64,000 nt of DNA, taken from positions 23,326,501 to 23,390,500 of the forward strand of contig JALMGJ010000008.1 in assembly GCA_023362775.1 (NCBI GenBank), written 5' to 3'. The stretch comes from Charina bottae. Taxonomy: Eukaryota > Chordata > Lepidosauria > Squamata > Charinaidae. The notes beneath the pieces are model-generated. The model did no database searches. It was not told the DNA's origin and saw nothing but the letters and a program-made list of their open reading frames with translations. The number at the start of each line of letters is the position of its first letter. Within the stretch, counting starts at the first letter, position 1. Positions 44,637 through 56,700 of the stretch are shown here, one piece after another. A program made the translations under genes and the position numbers.

Positions 44637-45953
44637 TTTAGTGCTTCCCTTTTTTGGTATGGGGATATAAGTTGATTTTTTCCAATCTGATGGCCATTCT
44701 TGTGTTTTCCAAATTTGCTGGCATATGGCATGCATCACCTTGACAGCATCATCTTGCAAGATTTTAAACAGTTCAGCTGGGATACCGTCGTCTCCTGCTG
44801 CCTTGTTATTAGCAATGCTTCTTAAGGCCCATTCAACCTCACTCTTCAGGATGTCTGGCTCTAACTCACTGACCACATCGTCAAAGCTATCCCCGATATT
44901 ATTATCCTTCCTATACAGATCTTCTGTATATTTTTGCCACCTTTTCTTGATCTCTTCTGCTTCTGTTAGGTCCTTACCATCTTTGTTTTTGATCATACCC
45001 ATTTTTGCCTGGAATTTACCTCCGATGTTTCTAATTTTCTGGAAGAGGTCTCTTGTCCTTCCTATTCTATGGTCTTCTTCCACTTCCGCACATTGCTTGT
45101 TTAAAAATAATTCCTTATCTCTTCTGGCTAACCTCTGGAATTTTGCATTTAATTGGGCATATCTCCCCCTATCACTGTTGCCTTTTGCTTTCCTTCTTTC
45201 TTGGGCTACTTCCAGTGTCTAGCTTTGCTGCTAGACAATGTCTATTAGCTGCACAAACTGTAATTTCAATTTTTGAATATTTAACCTTTATAAACACAAT
45301 GATGGACTCTTTAAAAACAACCTTTGAAACTTCTGTACAAAATTATGCAGATAAGCTAGCAGCTTTCAGAGTAACTCAAAACATTGGCACCAACTCCGAT
45401 GTGTTTATTGGACAACCAAAGGAAACAAAATTGCTCAGGAGAACAAATTATGATTAGAAAGGACAACCAAATACAGGCAGAACTTACAGCCTCATTTTCT
45501 ACCAAAAAATTTAACCCAAACAAGTACATCAATACACTCCAAACAAATCAAGTTGCTTTAACAGAACTAACATTGCTCAATGTTGACATTGTTAACATTG
45601 TTCAAGAGAACTAACATTGGATGCTGGCCTACCAGAAAGAAAAGCTATCATTCTATCAATTAGCTCACTTCTTTGATGACAGTGTCATATGGTTTATCTA
45701 AGTACTTTTGAATGGCTTCCTAAAATGACAGAATACAAATGAATTCTACTGTCTTTTAACCATTCCACCATCTCCTGCATGCTGTTCAAGATGAAATCTA
45801 TTCTTTCTACTTTTCAAATATACCTACTGCATGTTTTCTGAGATGGAAAAAGGACTGCACTCTTTGATTTAATATCTCAGGCAGATGCAACAACAAAAAA
45901 ATGGTACTGATGAAGTTCTAGAAACAGGATTAATTAACTCTTTTGAAGCCTTA

Positions 45954-46263
45954 AAGGTAAAGGTAAAGGTAAAGGTTCCTCCCGTACACTTGTGCAGTTG
46001 TGTCCAACTCTAGGGGCCGGTGCTCATCTCCGTTTGTTAGCCGAAGAGCCAGCGTTGTCCGAAGACGCTTCCACGGTAATGTGGCTGGCATGACGCATGC
46101 GGAACGCTGTTACCTACCCACTGAAGTGGTACCTATTAATCTACTTGCATTTGCATCCTTTCAAATTGCTAGGTTGGCAAGAGCTGGGGCTAGTGCGGGA
46201 GCTCACTCCATCACGCAGGACTAGGGATTCGAACCTCCAAACTTGCGATCTTCTAATCAACGA
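45954..46263 (-). mobile_element. Sauria-type tRNA SINE in the Vingi-like LINE
   Basis: (aggtaa)n tail at the low end, ggccggtgctcatctccgtt, then the body and a box B complement (gggattcgaacctcc) near 46226. Exact 12-bp duplication tttgaagcctta (45942-45953, 46264-46275). Confidence 0.93.
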
Positions 46264-46732
46264 TTTGAAGCCTTACCAAATTGCAAACAAGATGAAATAC
46301 TGAGAAGGCTGGATCAGTTGAAACAAACACTGTTGTTAACCTGAGCAACAGCCAAACCTTTAACTGAACTGATATCTTTGGACCTCTCATCTGACAGCAG
46401 CTCTGCAGAAAATCATTATAAACTCTCTGAATCCTGCAGTCAAAACTCCACCAAAAAAGTAAAACAACCTTCACTCCAGCAAGTCCACATGCCTTTCTAC
46501 CCCGAAACAGCCAAAATTGATTCCATCTTGTTAAGTTTCAGATAATGACAATCTGCTTCATTCTGTTCTATCTGAGGGCCTAGATCAGAAAAGAAGACAA
46601 AGAAAATTGCTATATCAAAAGTATATCCTAACCAAGATCTCCAGCTTGCAAGTCCAGCCAGGCCCATAGCAAATTAATCAATATTAGTCCAAAGTTGCTG
46701 CCTGATCATGATTCCCATTCTGATTATAACAT

Positions 46733-47056
46733 GGCTCAGCGGATAAGACGCCAGGCTTGTTGATCGGAAGATTGCAAGTTCGGAGGTTCGAATCCCTAGC
46801 CCTGCATGCAGAGTGAGCTCCTGCACTAGCTCCAGCTCTTGCCAACCTAGCAATTCGAAAGCATGCAAATGCAAGTAGATGAATAGGTACCACTTCGGTG
46901 GGTAGGTAACAGCGTTCTGCGCGTGTCATGAGGCCACATGACCGTGGAAGCGTCTTCGGACAACGCTGGCTCTTTGGCTAACAAACGGAGATGAGCACCG
47001 GCCCCTAGAGTCGGACACGACTGCACAAATGTGCGGGGGGTACCTTTACCTTTACC
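46733..47056 (+). mobile_element. Sauria-type tRNA SINE in the Vingi-like LINE
   Basis: tRNA head ggctcagcggataagacgcc, box B ggaggttcgaatccc, body to gagtcggacacgactgcac and tacctttacc tail. Exact 9-bp duplication ttataacat (46724-46732, 47057-47065). Head and box B resemble a tRNA gene with the anticodon region altered. Confidence 0.93.
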
Positions 47057-47711
47057 TTATAACATCATCAGTATGTCTTCCTACACCTATCCAAGGACAT
47101 AATGCTTTGAGTGCCACCAACTGACCTGCCCCTAAGGCTCCAGGTTACATAAAAGCTGCTCTTGGAATATTGCTGGGTGGTCTTACTATAAACATTTTGA
47201 AGACAAATTACGACAACTGTTGCAACATATGATGACCTCTATTTTATAGACTGGAAAAATACCGGACAGTTGGATAGAGGCTAATAGAGCATTAATACCC
47301 AAAGAACATCAAGATTTGACCTCACCAAAAAATTACCACCCGGTATCATTATTAAATAATGATTGTAACTTATTTACAATGATTTTAGCTGAGAGAATGA
47401 AGATGATTTTACATTACTTTATTCATGAAGATCAGTGTGGGTTTTTACCTAAAAGACAGCTGAGGGACAATAGCAGAAATGTATTGGATATTTTGGAATA
47501 CTTGGAACAACATAATGAAAAACAAGCAGCACTGATTTTTCTTGATGCAGAAAAGGCCTTTGACAATTTGAACTGGATGTTTTTGTTTAAAATTTTGGAG
47601 TTTATGGACTTTGGTGAGAATTTTATCAAATGGGTAAAATCGATTTACATGTCACAAAAGGCACAGATAATTGTGAATGGGGGGAAAAAACCTTGTAAGA
47701 TACAAATGTGA

Positions 47712-48625
47712 GATATGAATAATCATGAGAGTTCTGTCCTATTTATTTATCAGTAAATAAGTGAAATAACACATTCTGCCCATCAGAACTTCACCAAAAT
47801 TCTCTCCTTTTTAGAAATAATTTCTAAAGGGAATCCTCTTTGATGAGATTGGATAATAACTAGTAGGAAAAAAAAACACAGTATATCAGCATGCCACTAA
47901 TCGGTATACTCTCTCTTGCAATTAAAAAATGGTGTGACTCAAAAGTGAAATGATTTTTTCTAACATGTATTCCAGCCAATTCATTCTAATCTCCTGTCTA
48001 ACCCAGTTGTCCAGTGTTCTCACCCCCCGGGCATTTTATGCCACTGAGTTATTATGGGGCTGTGTGGGTTTTTCTTTGGCTTTCCCCCAGCTATATACTT
48101 TTTTACATTGGCAGATATTAGGAATTACATTCTTATGCTTTTGTACCCCAAAAGTCTTGCTTCATGCTCTATCCTGGATGTTTATTTTCTTAGAAGAAGC
48201 TTCTAGAGACAAGATCTCTGTGTGTTTGTGTGTTGGAGAGACACAGTTAATTTTCATCATGTAAATCACGGCAGAGGGTCAGAGCACTAAAACTCCATTT
48301 TTTACTGTTCCACCATTAGTTTTCTGGAGATGGGCCTAATATTCTGGAGATACTTAAGTTCCAGTGTAACTCTTAGGCAGATCATCTCTAAGTCTCTCTC
48401 AACTGCAACTCCTGCAAGCCGCTCTCTTTGGCCCACACCCTGCATTGGCAAGATCAACACTTCCTTAAGCAAATAGAAGTAAGCTTCCTTTCTCTCAAAT
48501 CCACAAAGGGCAATACATTGTTATGCTAACTCAAAAGTTACAAAAAATGTGCAAGCATTTAAATTCTGCAGATCTCAATCAGACAAGCTGTTGCAAAAAA
48601 AGCACCTGGGCAAAAAGAAGCAGCA
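47712..48625. other. non-L1 segment within the L1 span
   Basis: I recognise no gene or known repeat here. It interrupts the L1 reverse transcriptase. Confidence 0.4.
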
Positions 48626-48852
48626 CAGATAATCCTCATTTAGTGACCACAATTGGGACCGGCAACTCAGTCATTAATTAAAGTGGTTGCTAAGTGAAAC
48701 CACAACTGTGTTTATGATCTTACTTCGGCTTTCCTTTGCTTTACAGACCTACGAAGGTCGTAAACGCGAGGATTGGTCACAAAGCTACTTTTTCCACCGT
48801 CGTAACTGTGAATGATCATTAAACGAGGCAGTCACTAAATGAAGACTACCTG
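48626..48852. mobile_element. TA-type inverted-repeat DNA element, diverged copy
   Basis: Left end CAGATAATCCTCATTTAGTG and right end aagactacctg match the ends of the 41398 element with substitutions. The flanking TA is no longer visible. Confidence 0.6.
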
Positions 48853-48980
48853 TTGGATGGCAGACAAAAATGCTTTACTCATGGCTGTAACAGCAGCATC
48901 CATGGGGGACAAGGGAGGTAGCTGAAAGGTGTACATGAGAGAAGGCACTCTATCAGATAGCTATGTCCTAAGCTGTATAG

Positions 48981-49317
48981 CATAGCTTTCCAAACTGTGT
49001 GTCGCGACACAATACTGTGTCGCCTGCAGGGCCCAGGTGTGTCGTGTCAAAACCCGGAAGCGCTGATGGCGCACTGCCGCATGCATCTGCATGCATAGCA
49101 GCAGCAGCGGGCCGTCAGCGCTTCCGGGTTTTTGCACATCACACTAGGACACTGCTGCCGCCACCACTGTGGCGCGCAAAAGTACGAAAGCGCCGTGGCG
49201 GCGCACAAAAACCTGGAAGCTTCCGGGTATTTGCGCGCTGCCACAGCGGAGGCACTTCCGAGTTTTCTCGCGTGCTGCTGTTGGTGTGTCGCCACGGGAA
49301 AAGTTTGGAAAGCCCTG
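48981..49317 (+). mobile_element. non-autonomous hAT element, copy 9
   Basis: Ends CATAGCTTTCCAAACTGTGT...GTTTGGAAAGCCCTG and exact duplication ctgtatag (48973-48980, 49318-49325). The interior has cccggaagcgctgatgg and cagcgcttccggg as in copies 2 and 4. Confidence 0.92.
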
Positions 49318-49325
49318 CTGTATAG

Positions 49326-49914
49326 GCTTTATATGTTATCACAACTATCTTGAATTGTATTCAGTAGCAAACTGCGAGTCAACACAATGACTTCAGATAT
49401 ATTTATGATAAGCCTCTCAAGCCATAGCATTTTGCATTAGTTGCAAATTCTAGGTCACTTTTAGGAACAGCCCAATGCACAGCATATGAGAGGAACAATA
49501 AAGGATTTATGACCTAAACGAAAATGATCTGTTGATAAAACTGTAGCACATTAAAGCTAAGTCGATTGACCAGTTTGTCAAATATGAAGAGAATCCAAAC
49601 AAGCCAAGGTTAGAGGGAGCCAATCCAGTTACATACATTAAGTATCAGCAAGGAATGTTTCACAACTGAGTTGCTACTCTACCTCCCACTCTTTTGAGAG
49701 CACATCTGAAGTAAAGATGATATGGAGTGGCCAGATTATTCCTAATCAGGAATGGCAGCCTGAGAACAGCCAGAGGATGTTCCTTATTATGACAGCCTTG
49801 AAGCTTCCATCGGCTTATTCAGGGAGAACAACCCAACCCAACCCAACCCAACCCAAGCAACCTCCCTAGCAGCCAGATAACAACGCTGCCTAGTCACAGT
49901 ATCTCCATCATGAT
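49326..49914. other. non-L1 segment, with a short (AACCC)n at 49829-49856
   Basis: Diverged sequence, possibly CR1-related at about 49410-49560 on the minus strand. No gene. Confidence 0.4.
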
Positions 49915-51734
49915 CCCTCAACAATTTGAACTGGACTTCTTTTTTTAATTTTGGAAGATATGGGATTTTATCAAATGGGTAAAATCAATTTATACCTCAC
50001 AAAAGGCACAGATAATTGTGAATGGAGAATTAACAAAACCCTGTGAGATACAGAAAGGGACTAGACAAGGATGCCCCTTGTCAACATTGATGTTTATTTT
50101 AGCTCTGGAAGTATTGAACAGAGATATAAGACGAGCTGAGAGAATTGTTGGAGTGAAGATTAAAAGAGAGACTTATAAATTATGGACGTTTGCCGATGAT
50201 GGGCATTTCCTGATAATTTTGGAAGACCCTCTGGAAGAAATAGAAATATTAATGGATAAACTAAAGGATTTTTGGATGTGAGCTGGTTTTAAAATTAATA
50301 AACAAAAGATGAAGATGTTAACAAGGAATATGAAAATGGAAAAACAAATGGAATTGATGGAAAAAAACTGGTTTTAAGATTGAGAAAAAAGTGAAATACT
50401 TGGGTATCGCTATGACTAACATGAATTGTGTGTTTTTCCAGAATAATTATGTTAAGTCATGGAATGAAATGAAGAAGGACATGTTAAGATGGGAGAAATA
50501 ACAATTGTCATTGTTGGGGAGAATTTCTGTGATAAAAATAAATGTTTTGCCAAGGATGATGTTTTTGTTTCAAACAATAGCTGTTCTGATAACTGATGTA
50601 CCTTTTAAACAATGGCAGAAAGATATATCTAAGTTTGTATGTCAAGAGTTAAATATAAAAAGCTTAATTTTCAAAGGAGCGAAGAGGATTGGGACTGCCT
50701 GATTTGAAATTGTATTTTACAGTCTGCTGCTTAGTTTGGATGAAAGAGTGGGTTTTGCTGAGAAATAAGAGAATTTTAGAATTAGAAGAGCACGGTCTGA
50801 GGTTTGGATGGCATGGTTTTCTATGGTACGATGAAGTTTAAGGTTAATGTAGATTTTAAGTATTGTTATATTAAAAGTGCCATATTGAGAATATGGAACA
50901 GATATAAACCCAGACTGTGCCCAAAAATGCCTTTATGGGTCTGAGCACAAGAACCAGTTGTTAGAACAGGAACATGGGGATTCAAAAGAGCAATTGGCTG
51001 CAGAAGGATTTAGTTTTCAATGGTTTTTGTATGCAGTTAAGAGAAAGATTTCAGGTAGGTAATAGGATATTTGGAATTGAGCAACAGAAGACAGAAGTTG
51101 AAGCTGAACTATATACAAATGATGAACATGCAATTGCTAAAATGTATAAACTTCTATTGAAATTTGAAATGGAAGAAGAACATTAAAAGACTGTGTCATA
51201 AAATGGGCTAAGAACTTTGGCCACAGTATACTGATGGAACAGATGGAAAATATGTGGTTAAAAGGATTAAAATTTACATTATGTTATAACCTAAAAGAAA
51301 AAATTCATAAAATGATGTACCATTGGCATATTATTCCAGAAAAACTGTCTAGAATGTATAAAGATACTTCAAATTTGTGTTGGAAATGTGGACAACATGA
51401 AGGGTCATCTTATCATGCCTGGTGGACTAGTAATAAAGCCAGAAATTTCTGGGTTCAAACATATAATGATACAAAGAATTTTAAAAATCAACATTCAACT
51501 GAAACCAGAACTTTTTGTTCTGGGATTAATCGACAGTCAATTAGAAAAGAGCCATGGAAGATTATTTTTCTATATGATTACTGCTGCAAGACTATTATAT
51601 ACACAAAAATGGAAAGACTCTGTAATACCCACAACAGAGGAATGGTTGGTGAAGGTGACAGAACTAGCAGAAATGGCAAAATTAACTTGATTAGAGAAAG
51701 ATCAACAGCTACATTTATCAGTGACTGGAAACCT

Positions 51735-52487
51735 CTTATTTGTTTGTTTGTTTGTTTGTTTGTTTATTTTTCATATTTATGTGGCTGCCCATCTCACACA
51801 AGGCGACTCTGGGCGGCATACAACAACGAGATAAAAACAATGAATAAATAAGAACATTCATTGTAAAAATAAAATGATTATTAAAAATATTATCACAAAA
51901 TTATAAAATCACTATAAAATATGCCAATCCCACAGAGGAAGCAAGGATGTCAGTCATAGTGGAGCCATCTAAGAATGCGTCCCATTCCCAGAGACCCCCA
52001 GGCCTGACAACACAACCACGTCTTGAGAGATTTCCTAAATGATAGCAGGGAAGGAGCAAGCCTAATTTCAGGGGGGAGAATGTTCCACATGGAGGGAGCC
52101 ACAGCAGAGAAGGACCTCCTCCTGGGACCCACTAAATGCAAGTCCCTGGCGGATGGAACCCGTAACATGCCTTACCTGCTCGATCTAATCAGATGGACAG
52201 ATGTAATTGGGGAGAGGCGGTCCCTCGGATATCCCAGCCCCATGCCATGAAGGTCTTTAAAGGTCAAAACCAGCACCTTGAATTGGACCCGGAAACAAAC
52301 TGGCAGCCAATGCAGCTCGCGAAGCAGAGATGTAACATGTGCTCTTCTGGGGGCACACGTAACTGCCCATGCCACTGCATTCTGTACCAGTTGAAGCTTC
52401 CAGATACTCTTCAAGGGCAGCCCCATGTAAAGCGCGTTACAATAGTCCAATCCATAGGTGACTAAGGCATGAATGATAGTGAGCTCT
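51735..52487 (-). mobile_element. CR1 LINE 3' end inside the L1
   Basis: Minus strand reads MDYCNALYMGLPLKSIWKLQ, FKVLVLTFKDLHGMGLGYPRD and FSAVAPSMWNILPPEIRLAP. The low end has (ttgt)n and the gcgactctgggcgg hairpin. L1 coding and 3' UTR resume on either side. Confidence 0.88.
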
Positions 52488-53784
52488 TTTTTTGCTGAAA
52501 AAGAGAAAAATGAACTTGTGATTTATGGGTTTGAAGATTGGAAAGCTTATAGAAAGAAGGAAATTATGATGTTACCTTAGAGAGAGAGAGAGAGGGCAAA
52601 ATATAAATGTATTTATAATCGCTCTCAAGAAGATTGGAAGCCATTTCTTTATACTTTTTTTTCTTTTTTCTATTTTCTTTTTCCACTATTTACTATTTTT
52701 ATTTATTATCTTTATTTTCGTTTATGGTTTTTACTTTGTTAAAAATTTCTTCAATAAAAAGTATTTTTTTTAAAAAAAAAGAATATTGCTGGGTGGCACA
52801 ATAAATTGGTGGATACCTGCTTTGAACAGTACCTGTCAGAATTTAACATCATTTTATCACAGGAGACATGGTGCCTGGATATTTCTTCTTTGCCAGGATT
52901 CTGCTCATATACCATCCCTGCCACTAAAATGGGTCTGTATGGAAGAGCAAGTGGTGGATTATCAATTTTGATCTCAGCTGATATTAAAAGAACTATACAA
53001 TAAAGGGATTAGTCAGACAGTGATTATATCCAGGTAGTTAAGATAGATAGAAAATATTTTGGGTTAATTCTTTGCATTATCATCTACAGTACTTTCCAAT
53101 AGGATGGAACCCAAATCTGTGTCTCAAGGTCTGGTCCTCCCTGCAAACCCTTTTGGAGAGAGCTGAACAAATATTTCCAAATGCAGATATCCTACTGGCT
53201 GGTGATTTTATTGCCAGAATTGGCAAAGATAGCAGCAGCTATGTTAGGAAGATGCAGTTTAGTCCAGAGGGTGAATGGTACCTGCCCTGGTCCTCAGTGA
53301 ACAAAGTACTAAACAAACAAGGGGTTTCCTTATTGAATTTGGCCTTTAAGTATAGGCTGTACAGTCTCCATGGCTCTTTGACAGTTCTAATGGACATTAT
53401 TTCTAAGCTCATTCAGAGCCAGCGTCATTGATTACTGTACATCCTGATTTCTCCTGCATTCCTTTCCTGGGTTAGCTTCTTTGATGTCCACAACAGAACA
53501 GAGAGTGGTCATCTACCCTTGGTTCTGACCCTTTTGGCTTATGTAAGGCCCTCCCCTGTGAGGTACCATAATCTTGATGGTATCACCGACATTAAATACC
53601 ATCTCAGATGCAGCCCTAACCTCAGCGAGAAAATCACTGCTTTTTAAAATACCCCACATATGCTGAATCAAAGGCATCTTGCATTGCAATCTAACTCCAA
53701 TGTATATCACATTTTTAGTTCAATCAATAGTGTGCTAAGCTAAACATTACTTGTCATCCTAGAAGGAATAATACAAGGAAGGGA

Positions 53785-54862
53785 TGATATGTGACTTAAG
53801 TGAAGCTGTGGCCACCCTCTCTTTGTGTCTGGAGGCTCTAGGAGTCTGGATGGGGAACAACAGGTTTCAACTGAGCCCTGGTAAGATGGAGTGGCTGTGG
53901 GTTGGGGGCTCCTCTGCATCCGGGAACTTACCATCTTTAGTTCTGGATGGGGTTGCACTGCCCTAGACAGACCCGGTGCGGAACCTGGGGGTTCTCCTGA
54001 ACTCACGACTCCTGCTCGAAGAGCAGGTGGCAGCCGTGGCCAGGGGAGCCTTTGCCCAACATGTTGTGCGCCCGCTACACCCCTTCCTGGATCGGGAGTC
54101 CCTCTGGTCAGTCACTCATGCCCTACTCATCTCCCATATAGACTATTGCAATGCGCTCTACATGGGGCTACCCTTGAAGAGTATCTGGATGCTACAGCTG
54201 GTCCAGAATGCAGCCGCACAAGCAGTTTGGGGAGCCCCAAAGATGGCCCATATAACACCTTTGCTGCACGAGCTGCATTGAGTGCCAGTCTGCTTCTGGG
54301 TCCAATTCAAGGTGTTGGTTATCATCTTTAAAGCCCTACATGGCATGGTTCCAGGTTACCCGAGGGACCGCCTCACCCTTATCACATCGACCCGTCCCAC
54401 CTGGTCAGGCAGAGAGGGCATGTTATGGACCCTGCCCATGAGAGATTGTCAATTGGCAGGGTCCAGGAAGAGGGCCTTCTCTACCATAACCCCTGCCCTC
54501 TGGAATAAGCTACCCCCAGAGATAAGGCAAGCCCCCACTCTCCTGGCCTTCCGAAAGGGGCTCAAGACGTGGCTGTGCCACCTCACTTGGGGTGGGAGGA
54601 GGGATAGTTTGTCATGGGGATGGCTGGCACCTTGATGCGGCCCGGGGAATTTTATCAAAACTGTGATCTTACCATCTTGGGTTTTAGATTTCATATTTTA
54701 TATTGTAGAGTTTTTAGTATATTTGTATATGTATATTTTACAATGTATTTCTTTTAACTGATATTTATTTTTTACTGTTTTAAATTTGCTTGTAAACCAC
54801 CCAGAGTCATTGTTGAGATGGGCAGTGGGAAAATGCAATAAATAAATAAATAAATAAATATG
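53785..54862 (+). mobile_element. CR1 LINE 3' part inside the Vingi-like LINE
   Basis: Plus strand reads DLSEAVATLSLCLEALGVWM, then after a stop VRNLGVLLNSRLLLEEQ, YCNALYMGLPLKSIWML, and in another frame FKALHGMVPGYPRDR. Ends with cacccagagtcattg and (aaat)n. Dead. Confidence 0.9.
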
Positions 54863-55071
54863 ACAATCACTGAAGTAACAAAAGGCCAAGTTCTGAGAAA
54901 ATTACAGAGGACAGTTAGAGAGGAAAAGACAGATTCTTTGATTCAGTTATTGATCCAATTACAATCCCAATACAAGAATTATTAAAAACTAAGAAGTTAT
55001 CCTAATATAGGGATCAATGAAGGGAACTTGGCCTCAGCTTAATTCAAAAAAATGAGAGGAAATTGTGAGAA

Positions 55072-55716
55072 TTGGTGGCTAATGGTATTCCCTCACACAG
55101 CATCATGTCCCATGCATGCATCTCAGCACAAAATTGGACCCAGTATTTTTCCTCTATCTATACATGCCTATATACTGAGTCAATAACAGTCTCTATTGAA
55201 CTAAGTATAGTACTAGAGTGGCCAGCTGTCTCAAAATCTGAGTGTAAGCAGCTGATTTCAACCTTGGCCCTTGGAAAAGCCCCTGGAGAGGATATGACTC
55301 CTCCAGAGGTATATAAGATGAATGATTCCTGGTGGGTCCTCATCCTGACTAAACTCTTCTCAGAAATAGATAAAGCATGTGTTGTACCTCCCTATTGGAA
55401 ACAAAGTATAATATACCCAATCTTCAAAAAGGGCAATCAGCAGGAACCTGTCAATTATCATCCAATTAGTCTGCTAGATATTTCTTCTAAGCTATATGCC
55501 AGGCATCTTCTGAATAAATTAGAAGACTGGGAGGAAGAAACAAAACCTTTCCATCCAGAACAGGCAGGGTTTCGAAAAGAACATAGCACAGTAAATCACT
55601 GTGTCACTTTGAAAGCCCTTATTCAGAAATATACCTATGGGTGTACAAAACAACTCTATGTCACTTTTATTGACCCTACCTCTGCCTTTGATTCCATTGA
55701 CAGGTCTCAATTATAG
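55072..55716 (+). pseudogene. Vingi-like reverse transcriptase, N-terminal part (214 residues open)
   Basis: The open frame carries the entry to the polymerase domain: LALGKAPGEDMTPPEVYK, PIFKKGNQ, YHPISLLD, HPEQAGFRKEHST and motif A FIDPTSAFDSID with the catalytic Asp, then a stop. The YADD region falls in later broken frames (HANDKAVIF at about 55967 is a decayed form). The same order occurs in the minus-strand copy at 57.0-62.0 kb. Confidence 0.75.
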
Positions 55717-56642
55717 GAGAAACTAGCTAGGACAGACATCAATAAGCAGCTTCACAAACTAATAATTGAAGTATATACTGACATTACAGCCAGAGTAAGA
55801 ATGGGCCCACAAGGGTCCTTGTCAAACCCTATTTTATAGGAGAAAGGAGTTAAACATGGCTATTTACTTTCTCCCTTTTATTTAACTTTTATATTAATAT
55901 TGTAGTGATCATGGTCACAACGTTTTTTCTCCCCCTCACTTATTAGACAGATAATTTCAATTTTAATGCATGCCAATGACAAGGCTGTTATTTTCTGTAC
56001 CGGGAATGGCCTTAGAAGATTATTGGTCAGATTAGCTGTTTACTGTGAAAGGGAAAAACTGAGGATAAATTATAATAACACAAAGGTAGTGGTTTTTGGC
56101 AGAAGTATCATTAAACACAAATGGATAATTAATGCCAACAAATTGAGCAATGCCCCTCTTTTAAATACCTAGGCATCACCTTTCATAAATCCCTTTTATG
56201 TAAAAAAACAAAACAAAACATTTAACTACTGTTTTAGCAACTGCCCAGCATGCAGTGGGCACTATTCTGAATTTTTTCTATTCTAAAGGAGGGCAATTGG
56301 TAACTCCTGCACTTAAAATATTCCAAGGCAAGGTGATAGCCCAGATGTTGTATGGGGCTGAGATCTGGGGGGTGGGATGAGAAGGTTATTGCCTAATTGG
56401 AATTATTCCAAACCAACTTCATTAGGAAGATTTTGGGCCTCCCTCAGGGCACCCCCGTTGCCTATTTAAGGATGAAGGTAGGACTACTTCCACTGCTGTT
56501 AGAATACATCTTGCATTGTTGGGGCACTATAAGAAACTAGAAAGCCTTCAGGAAGCCCATTTTGCCAAACTCTGTTTTCTCAAGTTGGGAATCAATGGAC
56601 CAAAATTTTGTACAAATGTATTCCCTACCATCTTTGGGAGAA

Positions 56643-56700
56643 GTTATTTATTTATTTATTTTTCCAACTTATATCACCGCCCATCTCCCCCCACAAAGTT
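56643..56700 (-). mobile_element. CR1 tail, about 55 bp, in the Vingi-like LINE
   Basis: (ttat)n then atatcaccgcccatctcccc: a minimal CR1 3' end in reverse, breaking the LINE reading frame after SLGE. Confidence 0.7.

Larger units (their letters stand above)
43028..45221 (-). mobile_element. BovB (RTE) LINE, 5'-truncated
   Basis: About 2.2 kb of BovB on the minus strand with the conserved 3' end ttgttcagtcacttccgact and gacttcatggaccagcccac in complement at about 43038-43090. Near-exact 11-bp flanks gctttgcagct (43017-43027) and gctttgctgct (45222-45232) mark a target duplication in the Vingi-like ORF1. It is split by hAT copy 8. BovB is abundant in squamates and is known for transfer to ruminants. 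Confidence 0.9.
47187..52783 (+). mobile_element. L1 LINE inserted in the Vingi-like LINE, rearranged
   Basis: A 16-bp duplication gaatattgctgggtgg flanks it (about 47171-47186 and 52784-52799) and restores the Vingi frame. L1 ORF2 pieces: RT start at 47316-47711 (YHPVSLLNND, ILAERMK, EDQCGFLPKRQLRDN, LDAEKAFDNLNW); then 49915-50280 (GTRQGCPLS, FADD, LDKLKDF-like); later pieces to 51730; then 52488-52783, the 3' UTR with T-rich DNA and poly-A. Between 47712 and 49914 the sequence is not L1, and the flanking L1 parts overlap by about 115-130 bp with divergence. Also contains hAT copy 9, a TA element and a CR1. Confidence 0.75.

Noticed and set aside
46733..46805. A tRNA gene
   Set aside because: Box A and box B are present, but this is the head of a Sauria SINE with target duplications; no good cloverleaf with an intact anticodon arm is evident. 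The same applies to the other SINE heads.
49829..49856. (AACCC)n as interstitial telomere repeat
   Set aside because: The unit is five bases, not TTAGGG or its complement.
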